Shown piece after piece: positions 16,865 through 26,806 of a stretch of DNA of 64,000 nt (position 1 is its first letter; every line of letters starts with the position of its first letter). The stretch spans positions 326,608-390,607 of the forward strand of contig BMSW01000004.1 of NCBI GenBank assembly GCA_014649355.1. The letters are read 5' to 3'. The translations under genes were made by a program, and so were the position numbers. Source of the stretch: Streptomyces althioticus (lineage in GTDB: Bacteria > Actinomycetota > Actinomycetes > Streptomycetales > Streptomycetaceae). The notes below the pieces were generated by a model. The model worked only from the letters and a program-made list of their open reading frames with translations, was not told the DNA's origin and did not search any database.

Positions 16865-18121
16865 GTGAGCACCACCCTGCGGTTCGAGACGTACGCGAAG
16901 ACGTGCCCGACGCACGTCGTGTGCGGCGGCATCCACGAGGCGGAGACCGTGCCCGCCCTGCCCCGCCGCGCACCCGCCCCCGCGCCGGGACGGTCCGCGC
17001 ACCGGCGCCCCGGCCGGTACGCCGAACGGGCCGAGGCCGCGCGCCGGCTGCTGCCGAAGGCACTGGTCGTCGCGTTCCTCGCGGGCGGCACCAGCGCCTT
17101 CGTCGCCGAGGACAAGGGCGTCGAGCTGACCGTCGACGGCAGCCCCCGCACCCTGCACACCTTCGCCGACGACGTCACCGGGCTGCTCGCCGAGGAGGGC
17201 GTGCGCACCGGACCGCACGACGAGATCAGCCCCGCGCCGGGCACCGCCCTGGAGGACGGAGACACGGTCGAGGTGCGCCACGCGCGTCCGCTGCTGCTCA
17301 CCCTCGACGGGACCCGGCAGCAGGTGTGGACGACCGCGGCCACCGTCCACGACGCGCTGCGGCGGCTCGGCGTACGGGTCACCGGCGCCCATCTGTCCGT
17401 CCCGCCCGGCACCCGCGTCGGACCCGCCGGGCTCGCCCTGGAGGTCCGCACCGAACGCGCGGTGACCGTCCTCGCCGACGGGCGGGCGCGCACCGTCCGC
17501 ACCAACGCCGCGACCGTGCGCGAGGCCGTGCACCAGGCCGGGGTCACCCTGCGCGGACGCGACACCACCTCCGTCGCCCCCGGCAGCTTCCCGCGCGACG
17601 GCCAGACCGTCACCGTGCTGCGCATCACCGACGGCACGGAGATCCGCGACGAGGAGATCCCCTTCACCGAGGAGCGCGTCGAGGACCCCGGGCTGGCCCC
17701 CGGCACCGTGGTCGTCGACCGGGCCGGACGGCCGGGGCTGCGCCGCCTCACCTTCGCGCAGCGCACCGTCAACGGCGTCCGGCAGCGGCCCCGGCTGCTG
17801 TCCACGGACGTGGTGCGCGAGCCGGTCGCGCGCCGGGTGCGGGTCGGCACCCGGCCCGTCCCGATGACCGTGCGGGGCGCGGACGCGCTGGACTGGGACG
17901 CCCTCGCGCGGTGCGAGTCCGGCGGCCTGCCCGACGCCACCGACCCGTCGGGCACGTACGGCGGGCTGTACCAGTTCGACACCCGCACCTGGCGTGACCT
18001 CGGCGGCGCCGGCCGCCCCCAGGACGCGCCCCCGGCCGAGCAGACGTACCGCGCGAAGCGGCTGTACATCCGCAGCGGCGCCGCCGCCTGGCCGCACTGC
18101 GGGGCCCGGCTGGGCGGGTGA
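16865..18121 (+). CDS. rpfB: Resuscitation-promoting factor with DUF348 and G5 domains (RpfB type)
   Basis: A 418-residue secreted or membrane-anchored muralytic enzyme. After an unusually long basic N-terminus, a hydrophobic segment ([15 protein letters not shown], about residues 64-78) anchors or exports it. Three ubiquitin-like DUF348 repeats follow (about 85-255), then a G5 domain (about 258-335) and a C-terminal Rpf lysozyme-like domain beginning [11 protein letters not shown], which contains the catalytic Glu. Rpf enzymes cleave peptidoglycan to help dormant cells or spores restart growth. The M. tuberculosis counterpart is RpfB; in S. coelicolor this locus is, I believe, named rpfC. 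GTG start at 16865; the stop overlaps a possible rsmA start by GTGA. Confidence 0.93.
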   Translation: MSTTLRFETYAKTCPTHVVCGGIHEAETVPALPRRAPAPAPGRSAHRRPGRYAERAEAARRLLPKALVVAFLAGGTSAFVAEDKGVELTVDGSPRTLHTFADDVTGLLAEEGVRTGPHDEISPAPGTALEDGDTVEVRHARPLLLTLDGTRQQVWTTAATVHDALRRLGVRVTGAHLSVPPGTRVGPAGLALEVRTERAVTVLADGRARTVRTNAATVREAVHQAGVTLRGRDTTSVAPGSFPRDGQTVTVLRITDGTEIRDEEIPFTEERVEDPGLAPGTVVVDRAGRPGLRRLTFAQRTVNGVRQRPRLLSTDVVREPVARRVRVGTRPVPMTVRGADALDWDALARCESGGLPDATDPSGTYGGLYQFDTRTWRDLGGAGRPQDAPPAEQTYRAKRLYIRSGAAAWPHCGARLGG

Positions 18122-18171
18122 CGGCACCGGCGGTGACCGGGGCGTACCCGCGCGCCCCGTACCCTTGTCCC

Positions 18172-19059
18172 GTGACCAGCCCCACCCCCGACGCCCTCCT
18201 GGGCCCCGCCGACGTCCGCGAACTGGCGGCCGCCCTCGGCGTACGGCCCACCAAGCAGCGCGGCCAGAACTTCGTCATCGACGCCAACACGGTCCGCCGC
18301 ATCGTGCGCACCGCCGAGGTACGCCCCGACGACGTCGTCGTCGAGGTCGGCCCCGGGCTCGGCTCGCTCACGCTGGCGCTGCTGGAGGCCGCCGACCGGG
18401 TCACCGCCGTCGAGATCGACGACGTGCTGGCCGGGGCGCTGCCCGCCACCGTCGCCGCCCGCATGCCGGAGCGCGCCGACCGCTTCGCGCTGGTCCACTC
18501 CGACGCGATGCACGTCACCGAGCTGCCGGGACCGGCGCCGACCGCGCTGGTCGCCAACCTCCCCTACAACGTCGCCGTGCCCGTGCTGCTGCACATGCTC
18601 GAGACCTTCCCGAGCATCGAGCGCACGCTGGTGATGGTCCAGTCCGAGGTCGCCGACCGGCTCGCCGCCGCCCCCGGCTCGAAGGTGTACGGCGTGCCCT
18701 CGGTCAAGGCCAACTGGTACGCCGAGGTGAAGCGGGCAGGGGCCATCGGCCGCACCGTCTTCTGGCCCGCGCCGAACGTCGACAGCGGCCTGGTGTCGCT
18801 GGTGCGGCGCGCGGAGCCGCTGAAGACCACCGCGACCCGGCGCGAGGTGTTCGCCGTGGTCGACGCGGCCTTCGCCCAGCGCCGCAAGACGCTGCGCGCC
18901 GCCCTCGCCGGATGGGCGGGCTCGGCCGCGGCGGCCGAGGCGGCGCTGGTCGCCGCGGGCGTCCCGCCGCAGGCACGGGGCGAGTCGCTCACCGTCGAGG
19001 AGTTCGCGCGCATCGCCGAGCACAAGGACGCCGGACACGAGGAGCAGGCCCCGCAGTGA
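18172..19059 (+). CDS. rsmA: 16S rRNA adenine dimethyltransferase KsgA/RsmA
   Basis: A 295-residue Rossmann methyltransferase that dimethylates A1518 and A1519 in 16S rRNA. Motifs: [10 protein letters not shown], the SAM site [17 protein letters not shown], and the catalytic NLPYN. The C-terminal domain holds [10 protein letters not shown] chose the GTG at 18172 ([11 protein letters not shown]). An in-frame GTG at 18118 overlaps the rpfB stop and would add 18 residues unlike the family. TACCCT about 7-12 bases before the chosen start could be a -10 box of a leaderless transcript. Its stop overlaps ispE by GTGA. Confidence 0.95.
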   Translation: MTSPTPDALLGPADVRELAAALGVRPTKQRGQNFVIDANTVRRIVRTAEVRPDDVVVEVGPGLGSLTLALLEAADRVTAVEIDDVLAGALPATVAARMPERADRFALVHSDAMHVTELPGPAPTALVANLPYNVAVPVLLHMLETFPSIERTLVMVQSEVADRLAAAPGSKVYGVPSVKANWYAEVKRAGAIGRTVFWPAPNVDSGLVSLVRRAEPLKTTATRREVFAVVDAAFAQRRKTLRAALAGWAGSAAAAEAALVAAGVPPQARGESLTVEEFARIAEHKDAGHEEQAPQ

Positions 19060-19952
19060 GCGTCACCGTCCGCGTCCCCGCCAAGGTCAACGTCCAGCTC
19101 GCCGTCGGCGCGGCCCGCCCCGACGGCTTCCACGAGCTGGCCAACGTCTTCCTCGCGGTCGGCCTGTACGACGAGGTGACCGCCACCCCGTCGCCGGACG
19201 GTCTGCGCGTCACGTGCGAAGGGCCCGACGCCGCCCAGGTCCCCCTCGACCGCACCAACCTCGCCGCCCGCGCCGCCCTCGCCCTCGCCGAGCGGTACGG
19301 CCGGACGCCCGACGTCCATCTGCACATCGCCAAGGACATCCCCGTCGCGGGCGGCATGGCCGGCGGCAGCGCGGACGGCGCGGGCGCGCTGCTGGCCTGC
19401 GACGCGCTGTGGGGGACCGGCGCGAGCCGTGAGGAACTCCTCGGCATCTGCGCCGACCTGGGCAGCGACGTGCCGTTCAGCCTGGTCGGCGGGGCCGCGC
19501 TCGGCACCGGGCGCGGCGAGAGGCTGACCGGGCTGGAGGTCGGGGGCGCCTTCCACTGGGTGTTCGCGACGGCCACCCGGGGACTGTCCACGCCCGCCGT
19601 CTTCCGCGAGTTCGACCGGCTCGCCGAAGGGCGCGACATCCCGGAGCCGACCGCGTCCCGGCCCGTGCTCGACGCCCTCGCCGAGGGCGACCCCGACGCC
19701 CTCGCCGCCGCCGTCACCAACGACCTCCAGCCGGCGGCCCTCTCCCTCTTCCCCGACCTCTCCGCCACCCTCGCGGCAGGCCGGGAGGCCGGCGCCCTCG
19801 CCGCCCTGGTCTCGGGCTCGGGCCCCACGACGGCGTTCCTCGCCCGCGACGAAGAGACGGCGGAGAAGATCGCGGAAGCCCTGAGGCCCGTCCCCGCCTG
19901 CCGCACGGCCCGCACGGCGACGGGGCCGGTTCCGGGGGCGACGGTCCTCTGA
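19056..19952 (+). CDS. ispE: 4-diphosphocytidyl-2-C-methyl-D-erythritol kinase IspE
   Basis: A 298-residue GHMP kinase for the ATP-dependent fourth step of the non-mevalonate isoprenoid pathway, feeding undecaprenyl phosphate, carotenoids and menaquinone. Motifs: [14 protein letters not shown] at the N-terminus, the glycine-rich ATP loop [14 protein letters not shown], and LGSDVPFSL. The late GHMP motif is [10 protein letters not shown]. The GTG start overlaps the rsmA stop by 4 bases, giving the rpfB-rsmA-ispE order common in actinobacteria. Confidence 0.95.
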   Translation: MSVTVRVPAKVNVQLAVGAARPDGFHELANVFLAVGLYDEVTATPSPDGLRVTCEGPDAAQVPLDRTNLAARAALALAERYGRTPDVHLHIAKDIPVAGGMAGGSADGAGALLACDALWGTGASREELLGICADLGSDVPFSLVGGAALGTGRGERLTGLEVGGAFHWVFATATRGLSTPAVFREFDRLAEGRDIPEPTASRPVLDALAEGDPDALAAAVTNDLQPAALSLFPDLSATLAAGREAGALAALVSGSGPTTAFLARDEETAEKIAEALRPVPACRTARTATGPVPGATVL

Positions 19953-20072
19953 GCGGCCCGGCCGCCCCGAGGACGTCGGATCGTCGCACCAGGTGATCGT
20001 CGTCGCGCGTACCGGGCCCGTCCGGCGAGGGCCTACGCTGGAAAGCTGATCGATCCACCGGGCAGGAGAGAA

Positions 20073-21881
20073 ATGGCCGTCAATCTGGTCAATGTCGAGA
20101 ACGTCAGCAAGGTGTACGGCACCCGTGCGCTGCTGGACGGGATTTCGCTCGGCGTCTCCGAGGGGGACCGGATCGGGGTCGTGGGACGCAACGGGGACGG
20201 CAAGACCACGCTGATCCGCATGCTGGCCCGGCTGGAGGAGGCCGACACCGGGCGGGTGACGCACTCCGGCGGGCTGCGGCTCGGCGTGCTCACCCAGCAC
20301 GACTCGCTCGACCCCGAGGCGACCGTCCGGCACGAGGTCATCGGCGACATGGCCGACCACGAGTGGGCCGGCGACGCCAAGGTGCGGGACGTGCTCACCG
20401 GACTGTTCGGCGGGCTCGACCTGCCCGGCTTCCCCAAGGGCCTCGACACCGTCATCGGACCGCTGTCCGGCGGCGAGCGGCGCCGCATCGCGCTGGCCAA
20501 GCTGCTCATCGAGGAGCAGGACCTCATCGTCCTCGACGAGCCGACCAACCACCTCGACGTCGAGGGCATCGCCTGGCTCGCCGAGCACCTGCGCAACCGC
20601 CGCTCCGCGCTCGTCTGCGTCACCCACGACCGCTGGTTCCTCGACCAGGTCTGCACCCGCATGTGGGACGTGCAGCGCGGCGTCGTCCACGAGTACGAGG
20701 GCGGCTACTCCGACTACGTCTTCGCCCGCGCCGAGCGCGAGCGCATCGCGGCCACCGAGGAGGCCAAGCGGCAGAACCTCGTCCGCAAGGAGCTGGCCTG
20801 GCTGCGCCGCGGCGCCCCCGCCCGTACGTCCAAGCCGCGCTTCCGCGTCGAGGCCGCCAACGAGCTGATCGCCGACGTGCCGCCGCCGCGCGACAGCAGC
20901 GAACTGATGAAGTTCGCCTCCTCGCGGCTCGGCAAGACCGTGTTCGACCTGGAGGACGTGACCGTCCAGGCCGGCCCCAAGGTGCTGCTGAAGCACGTGA
21001 CCTGGCAGCTCGGCCCCGGCGACCGCATCGGCCTGGTCGGCGTCAACGGCGCCGGCAAGACCTCCCTGCTGCGGGCGCTCGCCGAGGCCGCCCGCAGCGA
21101 GGGCGAGACGCAGCCCGCGGCAGGGCGTGTCCGCGTCGGCAGGACCGTCAAGCTGGCCTACCTGTCGCAGGAGGTCGCCGAACTCGACCCCACCTGGCGG
21201 GTGCTGCAGGCCGTGCAGCAGGTGCGCGAGCGCGTCGACCTCGGCAAGGGCCGCGAGATGACCGCCGGTCAGCTCTGCGAGACCTTCGGCTTCAACAAGG
21301 AGAAGCAGTGGACGCCCGTCGGGGACCTCTCCGGCGGTGAGCGGCGCCGCCTCCAGCTGCTGCGGCTGCTGATGGACGAGCCCAACGTCCTCTTCCTCGA
21401 CGAGCCCACCAACGACCTCGACATCGAGACCCTCACCCAGCTCGAGGACCTCCTCGACGGCTGGCCCGGCTCGATGATCGTGATCTCCCACGACCGGTTC
21501 TTCGTGGAGCGCACCACCGACCGGGTCTTCGCCCTGCTCGGCGACGGCACCCTGCGCATGCTGCCGCGCGGCATCGACGAGTACCTGGAGCGCCGCAAGC
21601 GCATGGAGGAGGCCGCCGCCTCCGCCCAGGCCGCCGCCCCGGCCCGCAGCGCGACGCCCGAGAAGAGCGCCGCCGACCAGCGCGCCGCGAAGAAGGAACT
21701 CCAGCGCATCGAACGGCAACTGGACAAGATCTCGGCCAGGGAGGCCACCCTCCACACCGCCATCGCCGAGAACGCCACGGACTTCGCGAAGGTGGCCGAA
21801 CTGGACGCCGAACTGCGGGACCTGGCCGGTCAGCGCGACGAACTGGAGATGCGCTGGCTGGAACTCGCCGAGGACGCCTGA
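20073..21881 (+). CDS. ABC-F family ATPase (Uup/EttA-like)
   Basis: A 602-residue soluble protein with two ABC domains and no membrane segment, the ABC-F plan. Domain 1 has GRNGDGKTT, LSGGERRRIALA and LIVLDEPTNHLD; domain 2 has GVNGAGKTS, LSGGERRRLQLL and VLFLDEPTNDLD. The linker is rich in charged residues (RAERERIAATEEAK). The C-terminal part (KKELQRIERQLDKI) is a coiled coil as in Uup. ABC-F proteins act on ribosomes, relieving stalls or protecting against antibiotics, and Uup also binds DNA. With a Uup-like tail and no antibiotic cluster nearby, housekeeping is more likely than resistance. GGAGAGA precedes the ATG. Confidence 0.92.
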   Translation: MAVNLVNVENVSKVYGTRALLDGISLGVSEGDRIGVVGRNGDGKTTLIRMLARLEEADTGRVTHSGGLRLGVLTQHDSLDPEATVRHEVIGDMADHEWAGDAKVRDVLTGLFGGLDLPGFPKGLDTVIGPLSGGERRRIALAKLLIEEQDLIVLDEPTNHLDVEGIAWLAEHLRNRRSALVCVTHDRWFLDQVCTRMWDVQRGVVHEYEGGYSDYVFARAERERIAATEEAKRQNLVRKELAWLRRGAPARTSKPRFRVEAANELIADVPPPRDSSELMKFASSRLGKTVFDLEDVTVQAGPKVLLKHVTWQLGPGDRIGLVGVNGAGKTSLLRALAEAARSEGETQPAAGRVRVGRTVKLAYLSQEVAELDPTWRVLQAVQQVRERVDLGKGREMTAGQLCETFGFNKEKQWTPVGDLSGGERRRLQLLRLLMDEPNVLFLDEPTNDLDIETLTQLEDLLDGWPGSMIVISHDRFFVERTTDRVFALLGDGTLRMLPRGIDEYLERRKRMEEAAASAQAAAPARSATPEKSAADQRAAKKELQRIERQLDKISAREATLHTAIAENATDFAKVAELDAELRDLAGQRDELEMRWLELAEDA

Positions 21882-21973
21882 CCGGCGCGAGAGCCGCGTC
21901 ACGCGCCTGCGTGCGGGGAGCGCGCGCCGCGTGAAGAGGGCGTGAAGGCACGTAACGGGCGCATCACAGGCCG

Positions 21974-21999
21974 GTCCTCCCTTGGGAACAGGGGAGGAC
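21974..21999 (+). terminator. Hairpin downstream of the ABC-F gene
   Basis: GTCCTCCC and GGGAGGAC pair around a 10-base loop, 93 bases beyond the ABC-F stop. A likely terminator; no U-tract. Confidence 0.45.
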
Positions 22000-22125
22000 G
22001 CGGCCCGGTGGCGTGTCGGTGCCGGGTGATAGAAAGAGCCGTCCGACAAGTGACCGACGACGACTCTGGGTCATCACGAACCTCAGGGCGTGGCTAAAAA
22101 TCAGTGAGCAAGGGGGAACGCGCTG

Positions 22126-23919
22126 ATGACTCAGCCGCCCAACCAGCCGCCTCAGGGCGGCTTCGGACCTCCGCAGGACCCGCCGCCGGGCGGTGGTTTC
22201 GGACCGCCGCAGACGCCGCAGACCCCTCCGCCCCCGCAGGGCGCCCCGTCGACGCCTCCGCCTCCGCAGGGCCCGCCGTCCGGCGCCCCGCAGCCCGGGT
22301 ACGGCTACCCGCAGCAGCCTCCGACGCAGCCCGGCCCCTACGCCTCCGGGCCGTACCAGCAGCCCGGCCCCTACGGGCAGCCGCAGCAGCCGGGCCCGTA
22401 CGGCCGGCCCGGGTACGGATACCCGCAGCAGCCCGGCTTCCCCGGCGCGCCCGGCACCCCGCCCGGCGGCGGCTCCCGCAACCCCTTCAAGGGCAAGCCC
22501 CTGCTGATCGCCGCCGCCGCGGTGGTGGTCGCGCTGATCGTCGGCGGCACCGTGTGGGCCGTCTCCGGTGACGACGACAAGAAGGAGCCGGTCGCCCAGC
22601 AGACCGAGGACCCCAAGCCGGGCAAGTCCAGCGCCGCCCCGGTCAACCCGGGCGACGGCAGCGGCGACGGCGGCGAGGAGACCGAGGACCTCAACGAGGG
22701 CCGCCAGGCCGGCGAGTCCAAGGTGCTCTGGTACAAGGAGGCGCCCGACGCCCCCGGGTCCGGCGCCGACGCCCCCGGTCAGTGGATCACCGACAAGACC
22801 GCGGTCAAGGCGGCCTACAAGGACCTCTACGGGTACAACGTCACCGACGGCAAGCCCGCCTGGGACACCATCACCTTCCCCCACAAGATCTGCGCGGTCA
22901 CCCCGGGCAAGACGGCCGACAACAAGGTCGTCGTCGCGTCCATGAGCGGCAGCGGCGACAGCGCCAAGTGCAACCAGCTCCAGCTCGTCGACCTCGTCAC
23001 CGGCGAGAAGGGCTGGACGCAGGAGGTCGCCGACGGCGCGCTGTTCGACAGCGTGCTCTCCATCGAGATGTCCCTCGCCGGCAACACGCTGATGGTGGGC
23101 CGCTCCCAGTCCGGCACGGCGTACGACGTGCGCACCGGCAAGAAGCTGTGGGACTCCAAGAAGTACGGCGACGCCCCCTGCTTCCCCGCCGCGTTCGCGG
23201 GCGGCAAGCGGCTGATCCAGGTCGCCTCCTGCGGCGCCGGCGGCGACAACGCCCACGACGAGGTCCGCGAACTCGACCCCGCCACCGGCAAGGCCAGGTG
23301 GACGTACAAGTACGCCAAGGGCTGGCGCGTCGAGCGCACCTTCTCCGTCGACCCGCTGGTCGTCTACGCCACCAAGCAGGAGGAGGGCAGCGACAAGAAG
23401 GCGTGGAACATCGCCGCCTTCACCTCCGCCGGGAAGCTGCGCTCCCAGGTCGCCGTCGACGAGAAGTTCGACCCCGGCTGCGGCTGGGCCATCCTCGCGC
23501 GCGACCTCCAGGGCTGCACGGGCGTCGTCGTCGCGGGCGACACCCTCTACCTGCCGACGGCCGCCACCACCGGGGCCAACGAGCTCGTCGCCATCAGCCT
23601 CGCCAACGGCAAGGAGCTGTGGCGCGAGTCCTCCCCCGCGGAGGAGTCGATGATCCCCATGAAGGTCGAGGGCGGAAAGCTCGTCGCCTACGTCGAGCCG
23701 TCCTACGACGCCGGCGGCCGTGTCGTCGCCCTGCCCGTCAGCGGCGCGAGCCACAAGCCGGCCACGCTGATGCAGAACCCGCAGGCGGTCGCCGACATCG
23801 AGAACGGCTTCTTCAGCAAGGCGATCGACTGGGTCGACGGCCGCTTCTACCTGTCGACCACCCGGCTCAACGGCAACGACGACGCGAAGGAGAAGTTGAT
23901 GCTCGCCTACGGCAAGTGA
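22126..23919 (+). CDS. Membrane-anchored PQQ-like beta-propeller protein, copy 1
   Basis: A 597-residue protein with three parts. Residues 1-115 are a cytoplasmic Pro/Gln/Gly/Tyr-rich tail with repeated GYGYPQQP-like and GPYGQP units. Residues 126-146 form one membrane helix (LLIAAAAVVVALIVGGTVW). A charged spacer then leads to an extracytoplasmic domain with repeated W-x-x-x and DxxTGK units (LVDLVTGEKGW, VRTGKKLW, LDPATGKARW), the signature of PQQ/BamB-like propeller blades, plus several Cys. It is probably a scaffold or sensor at the outer membrane face; no enzyme residues are evident. The ATG is preceded by AAGGGGGAA. It is a tandem paralogue of the next gene, 72 bases away. Confidence 0.85.
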   Translation: MTQPPNQPPQGGFGPPQDPPPGGGFGPPQTPQTPPPPQGAPSTPPPPQGPPSGAPQPGYGYPQQPPTQPGPYASGPYQQPGPYGQPQQPGPYGRPGYGYPQQPGFPGAPGTPPGGGSRNPFKGKPLLIAAAAVVVALIVGGTVWAVSGDDDKKEPVAQQTEDPKPGKSSAAPVNPGDGSGDGGEETEDLNEGRQAGESKVLWYKEAPDAPGSGADAPGQWITDKTAVKAAYKDLYGYNVTDGKPAWDTITFPHKICAVTPGKTADNKVVVASMSGSGDSAKCNQLQLVDLVTGEKGWTQEVADGALFDSVLSIEMSLAGNTLMVGRSQSGTAYDVRTGKKLWDSKKYGDAPCFPAAFAGGKRLIQVASCGAGGDNAHDEVRELDPATGKARWTYKYAKGWRVERTFSVDPLVVYATKQEEGSDKKAWNIAAFTSAGKLRSQVAVDEKFDPGCGWAILARDLQGCTGVVVAGDTLYLPTAATTGANELVAISLANGKELWRESSPAEESMIPMKVEGGKLVAYVEPSYDAGGRVVALPVSGASHKPATLMQNPQAVADIENGFFSKAIDWVDGRFYLSTTRLNGNDDAKEKLMLAYGK

Positions 23920-23991
23920 GACCGGCCCGTGAGCGCAGCCCGCGTCACCTTCCCGCCGTCCGTCGTCCCCTTCCCCTGAGGTACCCACGTC

Positions 23992-25911
23992 ATGAGCCAG
24001 CCGCCTCCGCCGCCCAACCAGCCCCCGCAGCAGCCGGGGTTCGGGCCGCCGCAGGAACCGTCGGAGCCGCAGACGCCGGCGCCCTCGGCTCCCGCCACGC
24101 CTCCCACCCCGCCCGGGCAGCCGCCCCAGCAGCCGCCCGCCGGGCCTGACCTGAACAAGGCGCCGCAGCCGCAGCCCCAGCCGGGCTACGGCTACCCGCA
24201 GGCGCCGGGGACCCCGCCGCCCGCCGGGCCGCCGACGCCCCCGCAGGGGCCCGGTTACGGCTACCCGCAGCAGCCGCAGCCGCCCGCCGGTTACGGCTAC
24301 CCGGCCCAGCAGCCCGGCCCGTACGGCCAGCCCGGTCCCTACGGCCAGCCGCAGCAGCCGGGACCGTACGGGCAGCAGCCCCCCTACGGTTACGCGCAGC
24401 CGACCGTGCCGATGCAAGCGCAGGCCGGACAGCCCGGCGGCGGGCGGAAGTTCAACTCCCAGGTGGCCATCATCGTGTCGGCGGTCGTCGCGATCGCGCT
24501 GATCGTCGGCGGCGGCGTCTGGTACGCGAACTCGTCCGGCAAGGACGACGACAAGCAGACCACCGCCGAGGGCGGCGACACCAAGGGCGGCAAGGGCGAC
24601 GGCAAGGAGGGCGGCTCCGGCGACGGCGGCGCGACCACCGGCAAGGCCGAGGAGAAGGCGCCCGCCGCCACCGGGTCCAAGGTGCTGTTCCAGGTGCCCT
24701 CGCCCAAGGTGCCCAAGGGCGTCACGACCATCTCCATCGCCGGTTCCTGGCTGACCGACTCCGTCTACGCCAAGAGCGGGCTGTCGGAGATCACCGGCTA
24801 CGACCGCAAGACCGGCACCAAGAAGTGGACGCTGGACCTTCCCGGTCCGGTGTGCGCGGCGACGCCGCACGTCACCGAGGACAACAGGACGGCGATCGCC
24901 CACAAGCCGGCCATGCCGAGCAAGACGAACCCCCAGGCCTGCACCGAGGTCGCGGTGATCGACCTGGCGGCCGGCACCAAGGTGTGGACGAAGAACGCCA
25001 AGTCCGGGACCATGCCGGTCAGCTTCAACAACGTGACGATCGGCGGCGGCACCGTCGCGGCCGGTTCCACCAGCGGTGGCGCCGCCTGGGACCTCGCCAC
25101 CGGTGACGAGCGCTGGGCGCCCAAGACGTCCGACTCCTGCTACGACGCCGGGTACGGCGGCGGCGCCAAGCTGGTCGCGGTCCGCAAGTGCGGCTCCTAC
25201 GACCAGCGTCAGCTGCACATCCAGAACGTCGACCCCAAGTCGGGCGACATCCTCGCCGAGTACAAGATGGACGAGGGCATCGAGTACGCGGCCGTCGTCT
25301 CCACCGACCCGCTCGTGGTGGCCGCCGACGTCGGCGACAGCGCCGGTGACGGCAGCGGCATCTCCGACTTCTTCTCGATCGACAACAAGACCGGCAAGCT
25401 GCGCGCCCGCCTCTCCGCGCCGGGCGACGAGTTCGCCGCCCGCTGCGACGCCATCTACCGGGTGGAGAACTGCACGGGAGTGACGGTCGGCAACGACCGG
25501 CTGTACATCGCCACCGAGGAGCACGACAGCGGCGGCGAGTCCTACGGCCAGACCAACGAGGTCGTCGCGTTCGACCTGGCCACCGGCAAGCAGACCGGCC
25601 AGCGTGCCGACGCCGGCGAGAACTACGAGATCTTCCCGCTGCGCATGGACGGTCCCAACGTCATCGCGTACAAGCGGCCGCCGTACGACAAGGGCGGGCA
25701 GGTCGTGAGCATCGACGGCGAGTCCTTCGAGGAGACGCTCCTGATGGAGAACCCGTCGACGGAGGCGGTGCGTGACGTGGAGTCGCGGATGTCTCCGGAC
25801 TATTCGGAGATCCAGTTCGGGCAGGGCGGGCTGTACATGTCCTCCGTGTACGCGAGTGACTTCACGAGCCGTGAGAAGGAGTACTCGGTGATCGCTTTCG
25901 GTACGGAGTGA
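23992..25911 (+). CDS. Membrane-anchored PQQ-like beta-propeller protein, copy 2
   Basis: A 639-residue paralogue of the preceding gene with the same plan: a Pro/Gln/Tyr-rich cytoplasmic tail (about 1-150), one membrane helix near residues 158-178 (VAIIVSAVVAIALIVGGGVW), an acidic/Gly spacer, then propeller-like repeats (DRKTGTKKWTLDL, LAAGTKVWTK, LATGDERW, DNKTGKLRA). It ends in a conserved block with FGQGGLYMSS, where copy 1 has a shorter match. It follows copy 1 with no terminator seen between, so the two probably share a transcript, and a strong terminator follows. Function unknown; paired proteins of one fold could form a hetero-oligomer. Confidence 0.85.
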   Translation: MSQPPPPPNQPPQQPGFGPPQEPSEPQTPAPSAPATPPTPPGQPPQQPPAGPDLNKAPQPQPQPGYGYPQAPGTPPPAGPPTPPQGPGYGYPQQPQPPAGYGYPAQQPGPYGQPGPYGQPQQPGPYGQQPPYGYAQPTVPMQAQAGQPGGGRKFNSQVAIIVSAVVAIALIVGGGVWYANSSGKDDDKQTTAEGGDTKGGKGDGKEGGSGDGGATTGKAEEKAPAATGSKVLFQVPSPKVPKGVTTISIAGSWLTDSVYAKSGLSEITGYDRKTGTKKWTLDLPGPVCAATPHVTEDNRTAIAHKPAMPSKTNPQACTEVAVIDLAAGTKVWTKNAKSGTMPVSFNNVTIGGGTVAAGSTSGGAAWDLATGDERWAPKTSDSCYDAGYGGGAKLVAVRKCGSYDQRQLHIQNVDPKSGDILAEYKMDEGIEYAAVVSTDPLVVAADVGDSAGDGSGISDFFSIDNKTGKLRARLSAPGDEFAARCDAIYRVENCTGVTVGNDRLYIATEEHDSGGESYGQTNEVVAFDLATGKQTGQRADAGENYEIFPLRMDGPNVIAYKRPPYDKGGQVVSIDGESFEETLLMENPSTEAVRDVESRMSPDYSEIQFGQGGLYMSSVYASDFTSREKEYSVIAFGTE

Positions 25912-25941
25912 TCGTTCGACGTTGCCTTGTGGTTCGGCCTG

Positions 25942-25971
25942 CGGCCCCGTCCCTGTTCAGGGACGGGGCCG
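25942..25971 (+). terminator. Strong terminator after the propeller pair
   Basis: Perfect hairpin with 13-base arms (CGGCCCCGTCCCT and its complement) and a GTTC loop, 31 bases beyond the stop. Confidence 0.8.
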
Positions 25972-26134
25972 TTCGCGTACCGCTCATCACGCGCTCTTCG
26001 CCATCGAACACGAGAATTTCGGCGTTCCGGGGCGATTCTCGCCGGTAGGGGGAGCGCGACGTCGAACAAGCGTGTAGCTTCCGGGGGCATCCGGGGGTGT
26101 GTTGTCCGGGGGGATCTGGGGGGATGGTTGTCCG

Positions 26135-26806
26135 ATGGGAGTGCGGCTGATGGTGGTCGACGACCACCGACTGCTCGCCGAGGCGCTGGCCTCGGCGCTG
26201 AAGCTGCGAGGGCACAGGGTGCTGGCCGCGGCGGCGCCCGCGGCGGGGGCCGCGGACCTGGTGATCAGCAGGGCGCCGGAGGTGTGCCTGCTGGGGACGG
26301 CGGCGCCGGCGGAGGCCGGGACGTTCGACCCGGTGGTGAAGATCAAGCGGGAGCGGCCGCAGGTGGCGGTCGTGGTGCTGGGGCCGGTGCCGTCGCCGCG
26401 GGGGATCGCGGCGGCGTTCGCCGCGGGGGCGTCGGGGTACGTCCGGCACGACGAGCGGATCGAGGGTGTCGAGCGGGCGATGCTGAAGGCGCGGGCGGGG
26501 GAGGCCGCGGTGGCGCCCGCGTTGTTGCAGGGGGCGTTCGGGGAGCTGCTGAATCCTGCGGCTCAGCCGGACGACGAGGGGGCGCGGTTGTTGTCGATGC
26601 TGACGCCTCGGGAGGTGGAGGTGCTGGTGCGCGTCGCGGAGGGGGAGGACACGCGGCTGATCGCGGCGGGGATGGGGATCGCGCCGTCCACGGCGCGGAC
26701 GCATGTGCAGAGGGTGTTGATGAAGCTGGGGGTGGGGTCGAGGCTGGAGGCGGCGGCGCTGGCGGCTCGAACGGGGTTGCTGGACCGGGCGTCGACGCGG
26801 TCGTGA
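26135..26806 (+). CDS. Atypical LuxR/NarL-type response regulator without phospho-Asp
   Basis: A 223-residue protein with receiver and LuxR-type HTH domains. The receiver keeps the acidic pair (D9, D10 in VVDDHRLL), but the position of the phospho-accepting Asp is Gly54 (in PEVCLLGTAAP, where active relatives have LLD). The conserved Thr/Ser is Gly83 and the conserved Lys is replaced in GYVRHD. It should therefore not be switched by phosphorylation. The HTH (LTPREVEVLVRVAEG to KLGVGSRLEAA, about residues 150-205) is intact. I chose the ATG at 26135; a GTG at 26099 is less likely. No kinase gene adjoins it. It follows the beta-propeller pair after a terminator. Confidence 0.88.
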   Translation: MGVRLMVVDDHRLLAEALASALKLRGHRVLAAAAPAAGAADLVISRAPEVCLLGTAAPAEAGTFDPVVKIKRERPQVAVVVLGPVPSPRGIAAAFAAGASGYVRHDERIEGVERAMLKARAGEAAVAPALLQGAFGELLNPAAQPDDEGARLLSMLTPREVEVLVRVAEGEDTRLIAAGMGIAPSTARTHVQRVLMKLGVGSRLEAAALAARTGLLDRASTRS

